From: JBKBUF01 sp046290815
GTDB taxonomy: Bacteria; Bacteroidota; Bacteroidia; Cytophagales; Cytophagaceae
Length of the DNA: 64,000 nt
Assembly: GCA_046290815.1 (NCBI GenBank)
Contig: JBKBUF010000002.1
Span: 207,068 to 271,067, forward strand
Direction: 5' to 3'
Shown in pieces: positions 45,210 to 53,892 of this stretch (position 1 is the stretch's first letter; each line of letters begins with the position of its first letter). A model generated the notes under the pieces. It was not told the DNA's origin. It was given only the letters and a program-made list of their open reading frames with translations, and ran no database searches. The position numbers and the translations under genes were made by a program.

Positions 45210-46943
45210 TTATTGCATAGTCAAAGCGAATCCTGAAGATTCATTTTTCTTTTCAACAATATTGGAATTTAGCAAAGCAATTTTACCCTGTGCACCTTGA
45301 TCTATCCAAAGTCCATATTTTCCCTTTGAACCCAAGCCGTAACCTGACACATTTACATTTTCAAAAATCGCATCTGAAAGCTGAGGAATATTATTTTTAT
45401 AACTTCTTCCGATTATAGAAATGCCGTCGGAAAAACTATTTAATATATTTACATTTCTAATGGCTAACCCGGATATATTTCGTTTGTCAAGACAGATCTG
45501 AATTGCCGCCCTCCATTCCCATGTATGATCATATCCTCCACTGGTTTTAATTTCACAATTCTCAATGACAGTAGTACCAGTAAAATTGTTGTTTACTTTT
45601 TTATCTTCCGTAGGAAAGGTCGTACTTATTAAAATTGCAGAGCCAGGAGATATATCCGTAAAACTACAGTTAATTATTTTATTACTTTCTCCTCCATAAA
45701 TGGCAGCGCCATTTGCAAGAAATGGTAATTGCCCTGTACAATTTTCAATGACATTTTTTCCAGGGGTATATTTTTGAAAAAGAAAGGTTGCAGGCCACAT
45801 GGCAAAGCAATCATCACCTGTTCCTCTGGCAGTACAATTCCTCATGGTTGACTCAGTCATACCTACACAAAAATTAATACCGTCGGCTATTAAGTTTCGG
45901 AACCTACACCCCTCAACAACCAGATTCCTGGAGTTTTCAACCCATACTCCAATTTTTGTATGCTCAATCCACAATCTGGATATACCTGAATTTTCCCCAA
46001 AAGAACCTACGATTCCATCATTCCATTCATCGTCCTTCCTGTAGTTTAGTTTTCCGACTATAGCAAAGTCAGCTAACTGTATATTACTTCCATTGCCAAT
46101 TATCCTGACTCTGTTTCCCGGTTCTTCATACAATTCTTCATCACCTTCAAGCACGGAATGCCACATACCGGCGCCCATGATTTTTACATTTGAAGGAACA
46201 AAAATATTTCCTGAGATTTTAAAAGTACCTGCAGGAATCCATACCACCTTACCCGATTCCCAGGCTTTTCCTATACATTTCTGGAATGCTTCGGTGTAGT
46301 CACCTTTAAAATCTTCACCGGTAAATTCTTTGTCGTTAATACTTAAAGAATTTTCAGGAACTTTTATGGGTTCGGGAATTAATTCAAGATCAATCAAATC
46401 AATTATGCAATAAGATGCATTGTCACCGGGTTTGATTTCACAACGGATTTTTAAAATGTCACCCTCCTTTACCTCGAAATCTTTTAGTCTGACTTCATCA
46501 TAATAATTCCTTGGCCTGCCTTCTTTAGGATCATTTGAAAAAGGATAATAGCCATATAGTCTAGAATATCGAGAAGAAATAGCAACAGTCTTAATCAGTT
46601 TTCCATTTTTGTATATCGCTAAAGACAATCCTGTTCCTTTACCGTCATCACTATCAGGCAAACTGTATCTGATAACCGCTGCGTTTGCCTTTTTGCTAAC
46701 TTTAAATTCTATGAATTTACCTGGACCCTCTAATTTTACACATTTTTGACCTGAGGATTCCGTTTCCACTAGGAATGGATCATATTTAGGTCCTAATACA
46801 ACCCCATTGGTTTTGGTATTTTCAGCTTCATAATTGGTCCAATTAATTTCCGCCCCAATCTTTTCAGCTTTTATTTTAATTAAAAGGCACAGGAATAGTC
46901 CAGCAATTATTAATGCTTTTCTAATTAATTTACGGTTCTTCAT
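45210..46943 (-). CDS. Secreted parallel beta-helix glycan-active protein, GH87-like
   Basis: 577 residues. A signal peptide (about 1-26) precedes a carbohydrate-binding-type beta-sandwich of about 150 residues beginning NYEAENTKTNG. A right-handed beta-helix follows, with repeated NCxF/GT turns and the acidic cluster GTGDDCFAMWP. The order of a CBM-like head and DD-containing helix resembles GH87 alpha-1,3-glucanases (mycodextranases). A pectinase-related activity is an alternative. It is alone, and its stop nearly touches that of the glycosyltransferase. Confidence 0.72.
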   Translation of the reverse strand: MKNRKLIRKALIIAGLFLCLLIKIKAEKIGAEINWTNYEAENTKTNGVVLGPKYDPFLVETESSGQKCVKLEGPGKFIEFKVSKKANAAVIRYSLPDSDDGKGTGLSLAIYKNGKLIKTVAISSRYSRLYGYYPFSNDPKEGRPRNYYDEVRLKDFEVKEGDILKIRCEIKPGDNASYCIIDLIDLELIPEPIKVPENSLSINDKEFTGEDFKGDYTEAFQKCIGKAWESGKVVWIPAGTFKISGNIFVPSNVKIMGAGMWHSVLEGDEELYEEPGNRVRIIGNGSNIQLADFAIVGKLNYRKDDEWNDGIVGSFGENSGISRLWIEHTKIGVWVENSRNLVVEGCRFRNLIADGINFCVGMTESTMRNCTARGTGDDCFAMWPATFLFQKYTPGKNVIENCTGQLPFLANGAAIYGGESNKIINCSFTDISPGSAILISTTFPTEDKKVNNNFTGTTVIENCEIKTSGGYDHTWEWRAAIQICLDKRNISGLAIRNVNILNSFSDGISIIGRSYKNNIPQLSDAIFENVNVSGYGLGSKGKYGLWIDQGAQGKIALLNSNIVEKKNESSGFALTMQ

Positions 46944-47349
46944 ATTTTTACATTCTTTTGGTTTCTATTTTGTGAAGCCAAGGAAGTAATTAATAGAAGC
47001 GTATTGAAATTATACAAATCGAATATTGAAAGGAAAATTATATAGAATAGGCAAGAATGGGTTCGACCGATCGGATCTCTGTAACAAGAGAGAATTTTTT
47101 ATTAATATTTCTATTATATTTTAAACCTCATCAAATAATCTACAGCCCTGAAAAACAAAGAACAATAACAACTGTAAGTAAATAGTAATCGATATTTTGG
47201 TTTAAAGAAAAATTACATTCAGTTCTTAAGTAACCTCAATAACTAAATAAATTTTAATCTGACAAATTTTAAACATTTATCAACAGAAACAGAATCGGTA
47301 TTAATAAAATTAACAGGAAAAAATAAAAAAAGGGCTTAAAAAAAGCCCT
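46944..47349. other. 406-bp intergenic region, no gene
   Basis: AT-rich sequence upstream of the beta-helix gene. It contains an 8-bp palindrome CCGATCGG near 47068 and a weak TCTCT/AGAGA hairpin followed by T's, but no frame or RNA I can support. Its right end holds the terminator of the heat-shock gene. Confidence 0.6.
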
Positions 47350-47351
47350 TT
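47329..47351 (-). terminator. Intrinsic terminator of the Hsp20 gene
   Basis: AAAGGGCTT (47329-47337) and AAGCCCTTT (47343-47351) are inverted copies. On the minus strand the hairpin is followed by a long T-rich run. It overlaps the stop codon. Confidence 0.82.
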
Positions 47352-47757
47352 AATATATGTTTTTAATATAGATCATACGCTGTGCATTGTCCGGGGAACT
47401 TTTAAATGGTAGAATTATCTTTATTTTACCATCTTCTGCCAATGCCTCTATACCGTCCGGGTCCACGAATGGTGGAATGTCGAAGGTTTTTATAAAGGTC
47501 GGAATTTTAAATAAATCCGACATTCCTTCTTCAGAATCCGCCTGTGGAAGGAAAGAATAAACCGTCAGTTTGTTGTAGTCAAGCAGGATATTAAAACATT
47601 CTGCACCAACCGATGGTGCATTGACCTTAATTTCATACTTTGAATCTGTTTTACCAACTTTAACCGAAGTCATTGCAATCCCACCATTTACAGTGTTCAT
47701 GTAATCCGTCTGCTTTAATAGCCCCCTTAATAGTTCTCGGTTTTCCAAAAGATTCAT
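47350..47757 (-). CDS. Small heat-shock protein (Hsp20 / alpha-crystallin)
   Basis: 135 residues from the ATG at 47757, chosen because AAAGGAG lies 8 nt upstream; the longer frame begins at 47784. The alpha-crystallin domain holds KYEIKVNAPSVGAECFNI and ends with DGKIKIILPFK, the degenerate GxLxxxxP element of the family. The V-I-x motif tail is weak. A chaperone for unfolded protein. It is divergent from a PA2169/DUF2383 gene that also has a strong ribosome binding site. Confidence 0.85.
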   Translation of the reverse strand: MNLLENRELLRGLLKQTDYMNTVNGGIAMTSVKVGKTDSKYEIKVNAPSVGAECFNILLDYNKLTVYSFLPQADSEEGMSDLFKIPTFIKTFDIPPFVDPDGIEALAEDGKIKIILPFKSSPDNAQRMIYIKNIY

Positions 47758-47967
47758 GTCATCGTCTCCTTTTATTGCTAACAAATATTAGTTACACATA
47801 ATACCATTAAGCCTAATAAAATTTTATCCTTAAAGCGATTAAAATACATCAATTAAAATGCCAGTACCAATCCGGTGAAAAACTGTCATATTTATTCTTA
47901 GTCTTTATGACAATTATTCAGGTTGAACTTGAAAATACAAATAATCTGTTTTTAAAAAGGAGGTATT

Positions 47968-48000
47968 GTGAAAGGAGGAGACAATGAAAACAATAAATGA
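47968..48000 (+). other. Possible 10-codon leader ORF overlapping the DUF2383 start
   Basis: A GTG at 47968 preceded by AAAAGGAGG opens a 10-codon frame (MKGGDNENNK) that ends at TGA 47998-48000, inside the coding frame that starts at 47984. It contains the next gene's Shine-Dalgarno. A leader peptide or mere spacing of two purine-rich sites are both possible. Confidence 0.3.
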
Positions 48001-48415
48001 AGTTAAAACTAACATCAATCATTTGTTAGAAGTTTTAAATGAAAGAATTACAGGTTATAGGAAAGCATCTGAAAATGTTACTGACCCTGAGTTTAAAACT
48101 ATGTTCGATAGTTATTCCTTGCAGGCTGCAGATTTTCAAAAAGAGTTAATGCCTTATAGCAGTATAAGTCCGGAAGAAGCGGGTACCAGAGTTCAGGGTG
48201 ATGCCTGGAGGTTTTGGATGGATATGAAGGCTGCACTTACAACTAGTGAAACAAAGGCTATGGTAAATGCAAGTATCACCGGCGAAGAAGCAGCTATAAA
48301 AAATTATGAAGAAATATTGGATGATGACATCCCTGTAGAACTAAGGAATATTTTAAATAAGCAACTGGTTGAAATAAAATCAGCATATAATAAACTAAAA
48401 TCGTATAAATTTTAA
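47984..48415 (+). CDS. PA2169/DUF2383-family four-helix protein
   Basis: 143 residues. The start ATG at 47984 follows AAAGGAGGAGAC, a strong Shine-Dalgarno uncommon in this genome. The sequence is helical throughout, with YRKASENV and ITGEEAAIKNYEEIL, as in the ferritin-like PA2169/DUF2383 family. These are stress-linked cytoplasmic proteins of unknown activity. It is divergent from a small heat-shock protein, which suggests stress-linked expression. Confidence 0.83.
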   Translation: MKTINEVKTNINHLLEVLNERITGYRKASENVTDPEFKTMFDSYSLQAADFQKELMPYSSISPEEAGTRVQGDAWRFWMDMKAALTTSETKAMVNASITGEEAAIKNYEEILDDDIPVELRNILNKQLVEIKSAYNKLKSYKF

Positions 48416-48422
48416 GATTTCC

Positions 48423-48445
48423 GGGGGATGCGATATCCCCCTTTT
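48423..48445 (+). terminator. Intrinsic terminator after the DUF2383 gene
   Basis: GGGGGAT (48423-48429) pairs with ATCCCCC (48435-48441), followed by TTTT. It starts 7 bp after the stop codon and argues against a PAP2 start at 48428 inside this hairpin. Confidence 0.8.
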
Positions 48446-48538
48446 AGTTTTAACGATTTTTATATATTTTTCAATGGTATTTATCCAAAGATGATTAACA
48501 TTTTTGAGATAAATCTGTTTTTTCAAAAATACTGTTCC

Positions 48539-49279
48539 ATGCCAAGGTATTTATTTTTAATAGCATTTATATTTAACATTTTCACTGCAACAGCGCAGGA
48601 TACTAACCGAGTAACAATCATTCAAAAGCCATATCGGCCATGGTACAAGGGAAAAGTGGTAAAAGCATCCATTGCTCCCCTGGTACTTATAGGATTGGGC
48701 ACATCTGTGATTAATGACAGAGGCATATATAGCAGTTATCAGGCCAGAGATGATATAAGACGGCTGTTTCCAAACTTTCGAACAAGGGTGGATGATGTAC
48801 TTATTATTGCTCCCTATATTCAATTGGTGGCATTAAACCTGGCAAAGATTCCATGTAGAAATGATTTTATTAATACAAGCTTATTAATAGTCAAAACTGA
48901 GCTTATAATGGCGGCTATAGTTTTTCCGGTTAAGAGGCTTACAGAAGTTCAAAGACCAGATAGTTCTGATTTTAGATCCTTTCCTTCGGGCCATACGGCT
49001 CAGGCTTTTGCTGCAGCCACCATTATTCATAAAGAATTCAGATACAAAAGTCCGTGGTATGGAGTGGGCGCTTACGCTATCGCCAGCTCCGTCGCATTCT
49101 TTAGAATGGCAAATAATCGTCATTGGTTGTCTGATGTTTTGGCTGGAGCAGGTGTTGGAATTTTATCTGCACAAATAGCCTACCTTACGCACCAGCACAG
49201 ATGGGGAAGAAGGGCTGAATGTTTTGCTCCTTTTATAATGAAAGATGGAGCAGGTTTATGTATGTATTACTCTTTCTGA
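48539..49279 (+). CDS. PAP2-family phosphatase, secreted or membrane-associated
   Basis: 246 residues from the ATG at 48539, where a signal peptide (MPRYLFLIAFIFNIFTATAQ) begins; the frame is open back to 48428 but that region holds a terminator. The three PAP2 motifs are present as KRLTEVQRP, FPSGHT and RHWLSDVLAG. It probably removes phosphate from phospholipid or polyprenyl phosphate at the periplasmic face. It is convergent with the YihY gene, with adjoining stops. Confidence 0.85.
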   Translation: MPRYLFLIAFIFNIFTATAQDTNRVTIIQKPYRPWYKGKVVKASIAPLVLIGLGTSVINDRGIYSSYQARDDIRRLFPNFRTRVDDVLIIAPYIQLVALNLAKIPCRNDFINTSLLIVKTELIMAAIVFPVKRLTEVQRPDSSDFRSFPSGHTAQAFAAATIIHKEFRYKSPWYGVGAYAIASSVAFFRMANNRHWLSDVLAGAGVGILSAQIAYLTHQHRWGRRAECFAPFIMKDGAGLCMYYSF

Positions 49280-50209
49280 TCAACAGTTTCTGGTAAGCTT
49301 CTCGTTATAATAATCAGCCATTCTGATAGTGTACTTTTTGTATTTGACAGGTATAGAATATTTGCTGGCATAGACCTGAGTAAACTGGGCCCCAAAAAAT
49401 AGTATCAGTGAGGAATAACTAACCCAAAGCATCATTATAATAAGAGAGCCAGCCGCTCCATAAGCAGAGGCCGGATTGATATTTGAGAAATAAAGTCCCA
49501 ATACCATCTTCCCTAATACAAATAAAATTGAAGTAAAAGCAGCACCTAACCAAATGCTACTCCATGGAATCTTTACATCCGGAAGGAATTTATAAATAAA
49601 TCCAAACAAAAGCATTGTTAATCCAAAAGAGATTAGGAGGTTAAAAATATCTAGACCTAAAACAATAAAATGAGGTACATGATCATCAATCCAGGCAGAG
49701 AAGGTTGCTAACGCAGCAGTTAAAAGGAAGAAAAGCAATATGAGCAAACCCATTACCAAAATAATAAAAAAGGAAGTCAGTCTGTTAAGAAGCAATACTT
49801 TAATTCCGCAGTTAGGCTTGATTCTTACATGCCAGATTTTATTTAATGACTTTTGAAGTGCAATAAAAACACCGGTGGCACCAAATAATAGAGTGCCTAT
49901 ACCGGCGAAGGCAGCTAATGACGAAGAACGCGAAAGACTTGCATTTTTAATAATATTTTCAATTACTACGGCAATTTCATATCCTAAAACCTTTTGTATT
50001 TCCTGAGAAATCTGACCTTCCACAGCCTGCTTTCCAAGCACAACTCCGGAAACATTAATTATGATGATCAGCAAAGCCGGAAGGGATAAAAGTGAATAGT
50101 AAGCTACTACAGCACTTAGGTCAAAAGGGTCGTTTTCTATCCACTCTTTATAGCAAGATCTTAATAATTGAAAAGTATGTTTTAATCTGAATTTCTTCCT
50201 GGATTCCAT
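49280..50209 (-). CDS. YihY/BrkB-family membrane protein
   Basis: 309 residues with six hydrophobic helices. The N-terminal VVAYYSLLSLPALLIIII and the middle GTLLFGATGVFIALQKSLNKIW are YihY family marks. The helix-5/6 segment has YGAAGSLIIMMLWVSYSS. The old label ribonuclease BN is a misnomer; the function is not known. The EamA gene ends 9 bp upstream, so both are probably one transcript. Confidence 0.92.
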   Translation of the reverse strand: MESRKKFRLKHTFQLLRSCYKEWIENDPFDLSAVVAYYSLLSLPALLIIIINVSGVVLGKQAVEGQISQEIQKVLGYEIAVVIENIIKNASLSRSSSLAAFAGIGTLLFGATGVFIALQKSLNKIWHVRIKPNCGIKVLLLNRLTSFFIILVMGLLILLFFLLTAALATFSAWIDDHVPHFIVLGLDIFNLLISFGLTMLLFGFIYKFLPDVKIPWSSIWLGAAFTSILFVLGKMVLGLYFSNINPASAYGAAGSLIIMMLWVSYSSLILFFGAQFTQVYASKYSIPVKYKKYTIRMADYYNEKLTRNC

Positions 50210-50218
50210 ATTAAAAAA

Positions 50219-51133
50219 TTATTCTGTTAACTCTCCCCTCTCTCTGTATCTGATTATTAAAGCAGAAAAAATAAGAAAAATTGAAGAAATAAATGTCGTC
50301 CATGTAAAACTTTCTCCACCAATCAAACAACCCAGAATTATGGCTATGACAGGATTTATGTAAACGTAAGTTGAAACACTGCTGGGCTTTACCACTTTAA
50401 GGAGGTAACTATAGGCTGTTAATCCAATAATTGAGCCAAAAATCACCAGATAAAAAAAAGCTGCCATTGAAATAAGAGAAATTTTCGAAACAATTAATTG
50501 GGCTCCTTCACCGGAGATAGTACCACCAGTCGTAAGGATTGCCCCTGCCAATAACATTTGAATTGAACAGTTCATTGCAGAAGTTTTCGGCAAGTTAGCT
50601 TTGATTGAATAAATAGACCCCAATGCCCAGCTAAAGGTAGATAATAAAATTAATCCTACGCCTACAATATCTATTCCGGACCCCTCAACGTGGGGACCTG
50701 TAAGAATATACATACCTACGATGCCCAGCATTATAGCCACCAAAGAACCCTTATCAGGCCTGTTTTGACCGTTTCTAAACCACTGCAGCAGAATTATCCA
50801 TAATGGCTCTATCGTAATCAATAAGGCTGTCAAACCTGACGGGATTATTTTCTCTGCCAAGACAACACCTCCTGTACCAATTACTAATAAAAGAACAGAG
50901 GAAATTATTAAAGGCTTTAGATTGCCGATGGTTGGGTTGGGTTCTTTTCTGATTTTAGCTATTAAATACAGGATGCCACCAGCCAGAATAAATCTGAACC
51001 CTGCCATAAGCATTGGTGGTATACACTCCATTGCCACCTTAATTCCCAAATAGGTGGACCCCCAAATAATATATATCGCAGCAAATGATATAATGACAGG
51101 AAATTTTCCTTCCCGAAGTGAATATAACGTCAT
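50219..51133 (-). CDS. EamA-family (DMT) transporter
   Basis: 304 residues from the ATG at 51133; an upstream ATG at 51160 would add nine residues. Ten hydrophobic helices form two EamA repeats, with IYIIWGSTYLGIKVAME in the first and ALGSIYSIK in the second. YedA-type drug/metabolite efflux proteins are the nearest type. Substrate unknown. Directly upstream of the YihY gene. Confidence 0.88.
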   Translation of the reverse strand: MTLYSLREGKFPVIISFAAIYIIWGSTYLGIKVAMECIPPMLMAGFRFILAGGILYLIAKIRKEPNPTIGNLKPLIISSVLLLVIGTGGVVLAEKIIPSGLTALLITIEPLWIILLQWFRNGQNRPDKGSLVAIMLGIVGMYILTGPHVEGSGIDIVGVGLILLSTFSWALGSIYSIKANLPKTSAMNCSIQMLLAGAILTTGGTISGEGAQLIVSKISLISMAAFFYLVIFGSIIGLTAYSYLLKVVKPSSVSTYVYINPVIAIILGCLIGGESFTWTTFISSIFLIFSALIIRYRERGELTE

Positions 51134-51190
51134 TGAATAAAGGAAAACTATACGATGCAAATCGTATTAACCTCAAAAAAGTTCCTTATA

Positions 51191-51221
51191 AAAAAAGAGT
51201 AGAGAAATATATTCTCTACTC
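51191..51221 (-). terminator. Intrinsic terminator of the 165-residue protein gene
   Basis: GAGTAGAGAA (51197-51206) pairs perfectly with TTCTCTACTC (51212-51221). On the minus strand it runs into TTTTTT at 51191-51196. It overlaps the stop codon. Confidence 0.87.
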
Positions 51222-51713
51222 AGTCAATTCTTTTACTTTTTCTGCTTCTTTTTCTGCCGGAACAAGCATCTGATGTACTTGCTTTATGTCTACAGAGTTT
51301 ACTAATTCCTCTTCCAGCATTTGGGCCCAGGTGTTAAGATATAAAATCACATCTTCTCTCCTGTCTCTTTTCATATATACATTTTCCCCTATCCTGTTTA
51401 GAACTCTTTTATCACTTAAATTTTCCAGATGTGTAAAATCATCCAATATCATTCCGGCATCAAGCATCAGAAAAATTACCTGGTCGATCTCATATCCACT
51501 ATCCTTCCGGTAAAGCCTGGAAAGCATATCCCAATCTCCATGCTTTTTTATTCCAAATTTGGTTATCTCTTTTTTATCGTAACCTGTAAGTATTTGTGCA
51601 ACATTCCCACAGTTACAGGAGCCGATATCTTTCCAATTATAATTTGATTTATTTCCAATCTGTTTTGCCGCAGAACGTAACGCCTCAATCAGTTTTAATG
51701 TTGGTCTCGCCAT
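51216..51713 (-). CDS. Hypothetical cytoplasmic protein
   Basis: 165 residues, mostly helical and charged, without signal peptide or membrane segment. GSCNCGNVAQILTGYDKKEI near the middle is the most distinctive stretch and could be a short metal or DNA contact. I recognise no family. It has its own perfect terminator, so it is a likely real monocistronic gene. Confidence 0.7.
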   Translation of the reverse strand: MARPTLKLIEALRSAAKQIGNKSNYNWKDIGSCNCGNVAQILTGYDKKEITKFGIKKHGDWDMLSRLYRKDSGYEIDQVIFLMLDAGMILDDFTHLENLSDKRVLNRIGENVYMKRDRREDVILYLNTWAQMLEEELVNSVDIKQVHQMLVPAEKEAEKVKELTE

Positions 51714-51823
51714 AACCTTATTGATTTAATTATCTCACCTATTATATAGATAATAATTAATAAGGCGGTATTGTTCATTTAAGAGACAAATACTGAATAA
51801 AATAATATTAAGACTACTTTTGT

Positions 51824-52231
51824 TTAATTACTAATTTGGGAAGACTGCAAAAGATTTATAAGTTTTTCATCTGTTAATGGTTTAATGAAATAATTGGAAA
51901 CATTAAACTCTTCCTTTAATCTTTTCTCATCTGCAGGATTATGAGAGGATGATAAAACTACCAGATTAATACATTCTTTATTTTCAAATTGTAAACTACG
52001 GAAGGATGAAAGAAACTCAAATCCATCTATTACAGGCATATACAAATCCAGCAGAATCAATTCCGGACATTGTTCGCTCTCATGATAACTGGTAATAAAT
52101 TTGAGAGCATCAATTCCATTTTTAACCTTAACAATATTGTCTGTAATATTTAACCTCTTAATTAAAGACTCATTAATAAAGTTGTTAATTTCATCGTCAT
52201 CCACTAAAAGAGCGCAGTTTAATTTTTTCAT
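51824..52231 (-). CDS. Single-domain response regulator receiver
   Basis: 135 residues. The acidic pocket LLVDDDE, phospho-acceptor Asp in ILLDLYMP and the FIKPL lysine are all present, so it is a functional receiver. There is no output domain and no kinase nearby. It resembles the receiver at 9130-9519 in layout. Alone on the minus strand upstream of purB. Confidence 0.88.
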   Translation of the reverse strand: MKKLNCALLVDDDEINNFINESLIKRLNITDNIVKVKNGIDALKFITSYHESEQCPELILLDLYMPVIDGFEFLSSFRSLQFENKECINLVVLSSSHNPADEKRLKEEFNVSNYFIKPLTDEKLINLLQSSQISN

Positions 52232-52351
52232 TAATAAAAATATTAAATTGGTTAAATTTCAATAATTTACCTAAACAAGGGCATAATATAACTCAAATAT
52301 TTATAAAAAGAAAAACCGCTGATCCTGAATTTTTTTTATCGCAAAATTGAA

Positions 52352-52372
52352 CCATAAAAACTGTTTTTATGG
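52352..52372. promoter_or_regulatory. 21-bp near-perfect palindrome between receiver gene and purB
   Basis: CCATAAAAA (52352-52360) and TTTTTATGG (52364-52372) are inverted copies around CTG. It has no T-tail on either strand. It lies 120 bp upstream of the receiver start and 127 bp before purB, so it is a candidate operator. Confidence 0.45.
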
Positions 52373-52451
52373 AGCCTTGTTTACATAATAAACATTAAAA
52401 GTTCTGTTTTAAGCTTATACAATCAATGGCCAGCCCCGGAAGTATTTAATA

Positions 52452-52481
52452 TTGCTGAGTCTTCAATTATATGTATCTTTG
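52452..52481 (+). promoter_or_regulatory. Promoter of purB
   Basis: TTG at 52452-52454 and TATCTTTG at 52474-52481 match the Bacteroidota -33/-7 elements with a 19-bp spacer. The start codon is 18 bp after the -7 element, giving a short leader. Confidence 0.68.
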
Positions 52482-52498
52482 CGGTTTATTTTAAAAAA

Positions 52499-53854
52499 AT
52501 GGATTTATCAACATTAACAGCCATATCTCCAATAGATGGAAGGTATAGGAATCAAATCGCTAATCTTTCTCAATACTTTTCCGAATATGGCCTGATCAGG
52601 TATCGAGTATTGGTAGAAATAGAATATTTTATTGCTCTGGCCGAATTGCCTCTACCCCAACTAGAAAAACTTAACAAGTCGCTTTTCCCAGTTTTAAGAA
52701 AAATTTATGAAGACTTCTCCCTAGAAGATGCAGCAGAAATAAAAAAGATTGAAAAAACTACAAACCATGATGTAAAAGCTGTAGAATATTTTATTAAAAC
52801 TGCTTTTGATGAACTTAAAATCGGAGAATACTCTGAATTTATTCATTTTGGATTAACCTCACAGGACATTAACAATACATCAATTCCATTATTGCTTAAG
52901 GAAGCTCTGGAACAGGATATATTACCTATGCTTTATCTGATACAAACCTCCTTGAATGCATTAGCTAAAGAGTGGAAAAATGTTCCGATGCTTGCAAGAA
53001 CACATGGACAGCCTGCATCTCCTACAAAGCTTGGAAAAGAAATAATGGTATTTTCTGAAAGAATACAAAGGCAAACTGATCAATTAAAATCAATTCCTTT
53101 TTCTGCCAAATTCGGAGGTGCAACCGGCAACTTCAATGCTCATTATGTTGCATACCCCAAAATCGATTGGATAGATTTTGCGAATAATTTTGTAAACAAT
53201 AACCTAGGTTTATTCAGAAGTCAGTTTACCACTCAAATTGAGCATTATGATAATTTGGGGGCTATTTTTGATTGCTTAAAAAGAATAAATACAATTCTTA
53301 TCGACTTAAACAGGGATATGTGGCAATATATCTCCATGGAGTTTTTCAAGCAAAAAATTAAAGAGGGAGAAATAGGGTCGTCTGCTATGCCTCACAAAGT
53401 AAACCCAATAGATTTTGAAAATTCAGAAGGTAATCTTGGCTTAGCAAATGCAATATTTGAACATCTAACTGCCAAACTTCCTGTATCAAGACTCCAGAGA
53501 GATCTTACAGATTCTACCGTCTTAAGAAATATAGGTGTGCCACTTGCCCATACCTACATCGCATTCAAATCTTTGATTAAAGGCCTTGAAAAAATTGAAT
53601 TAAATCAAAACGCTATTAATGACGAGCTTGAAAGAAATTGGGTTGTTATTGCAGAAGGAATTCAGACTATCCTTAGAAGAGAAGGTTACCCAAAACCGTA
53701 TGAAGCTCTTAAGGGGTTAACCAGAAAAAATGAAAAGGTAACTTCTGCTACGTTTGAAGATTTTATTCAAAATTTAAATGTTTCCGATCAGGTTAAAGAT
53801 GAATTGAAAAAACTTTCTCCTTTTAATTACACTGGTGTACCATTCAAATATTAA
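52499..53854 (+). CDS. purB: Adenylosuccinate lyase
   Basis: 451 residues of the fumarase/aspartase superfamily. The N-terminus holds SPIDGRY; TSQDINNTS and the signature GSSAMPHKVNPIDFENSEGN segment (written here in parts: GSSAMPHKVNP) are intact. It removes fumarate from adenylosuccinate and SAICAR in purine synthesis. It has its own promoter and ends at a strong terminator. The long form with SPIDGRY is the E. coli-like type. Confidence 0.96.
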   Translation: MDLSTLTAISPIDGRYRNQIANLSQYFSEYGLIRYRVLVEIEYFIALAELPLPQLEKLNKSLFPVLRKIYEDFSLEDAAEIKKIEKTTNHDVKAVEYFIKTAFDELKIGEYSEFIHFGLTSQDINNTSIPLLLKEALEQDILPMLYLIQTSLNALAKEWKNVPMLARTHGQPASPTKLGKEIMVFSERIQRQTDQLKSIPFSAKFGGATGNFNAHYVAYPKIDWIDFANNFVNNNLGLFRSQFTTQIEHYDNLGAIFDCLKRINTILIDLNRDMWQYISMEFFKQKIKEGEIGSSAMPHKVNPIDFENSEGNLGLANAIFEHLTAKLPVSRLQRDLTDSTVLRNIGVPLAHTYIAFKSLIKGLEKIELNQNAINDELERNWVVIAEGIQTILRREGYPKPYEALKGLTRKNEKVTSATFEDFIQNLNVSDQVKDELKKLSPFNYTGVPFKY

Positions 53855-53859
53855 ATTAA

Positions 53860-53892
53860 AATGATGCAGAATTATTTATATTCTGCATCATT
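53860..53892. terminator. Bidirectional intrinsic terminator between purB and the debranching enzyme gene
   Basis: AATGATGCAGAAT (53860-53872) pairs perfectly with ATTCTGCATCATT (53880-53892), 13 pairs with a 7-nt loop. The minus-strand exit is T-rich (TTTAATTTAA). It overlaps the stop of the minus-strand gene. Confidence 0.75.

Noticed and set aside
47050..47080. GGTTCGA motif reminiscent of a tRNA T-loop
   Set aside because: Flanking bases do not pair as a T-stem and no other tRNA arms are nearby.
48428..48538. Upstream extension of the PAP2 reading frame
   Set aside because: It overlaps a strong terminator and hides the signal peptide that starts at 48539.
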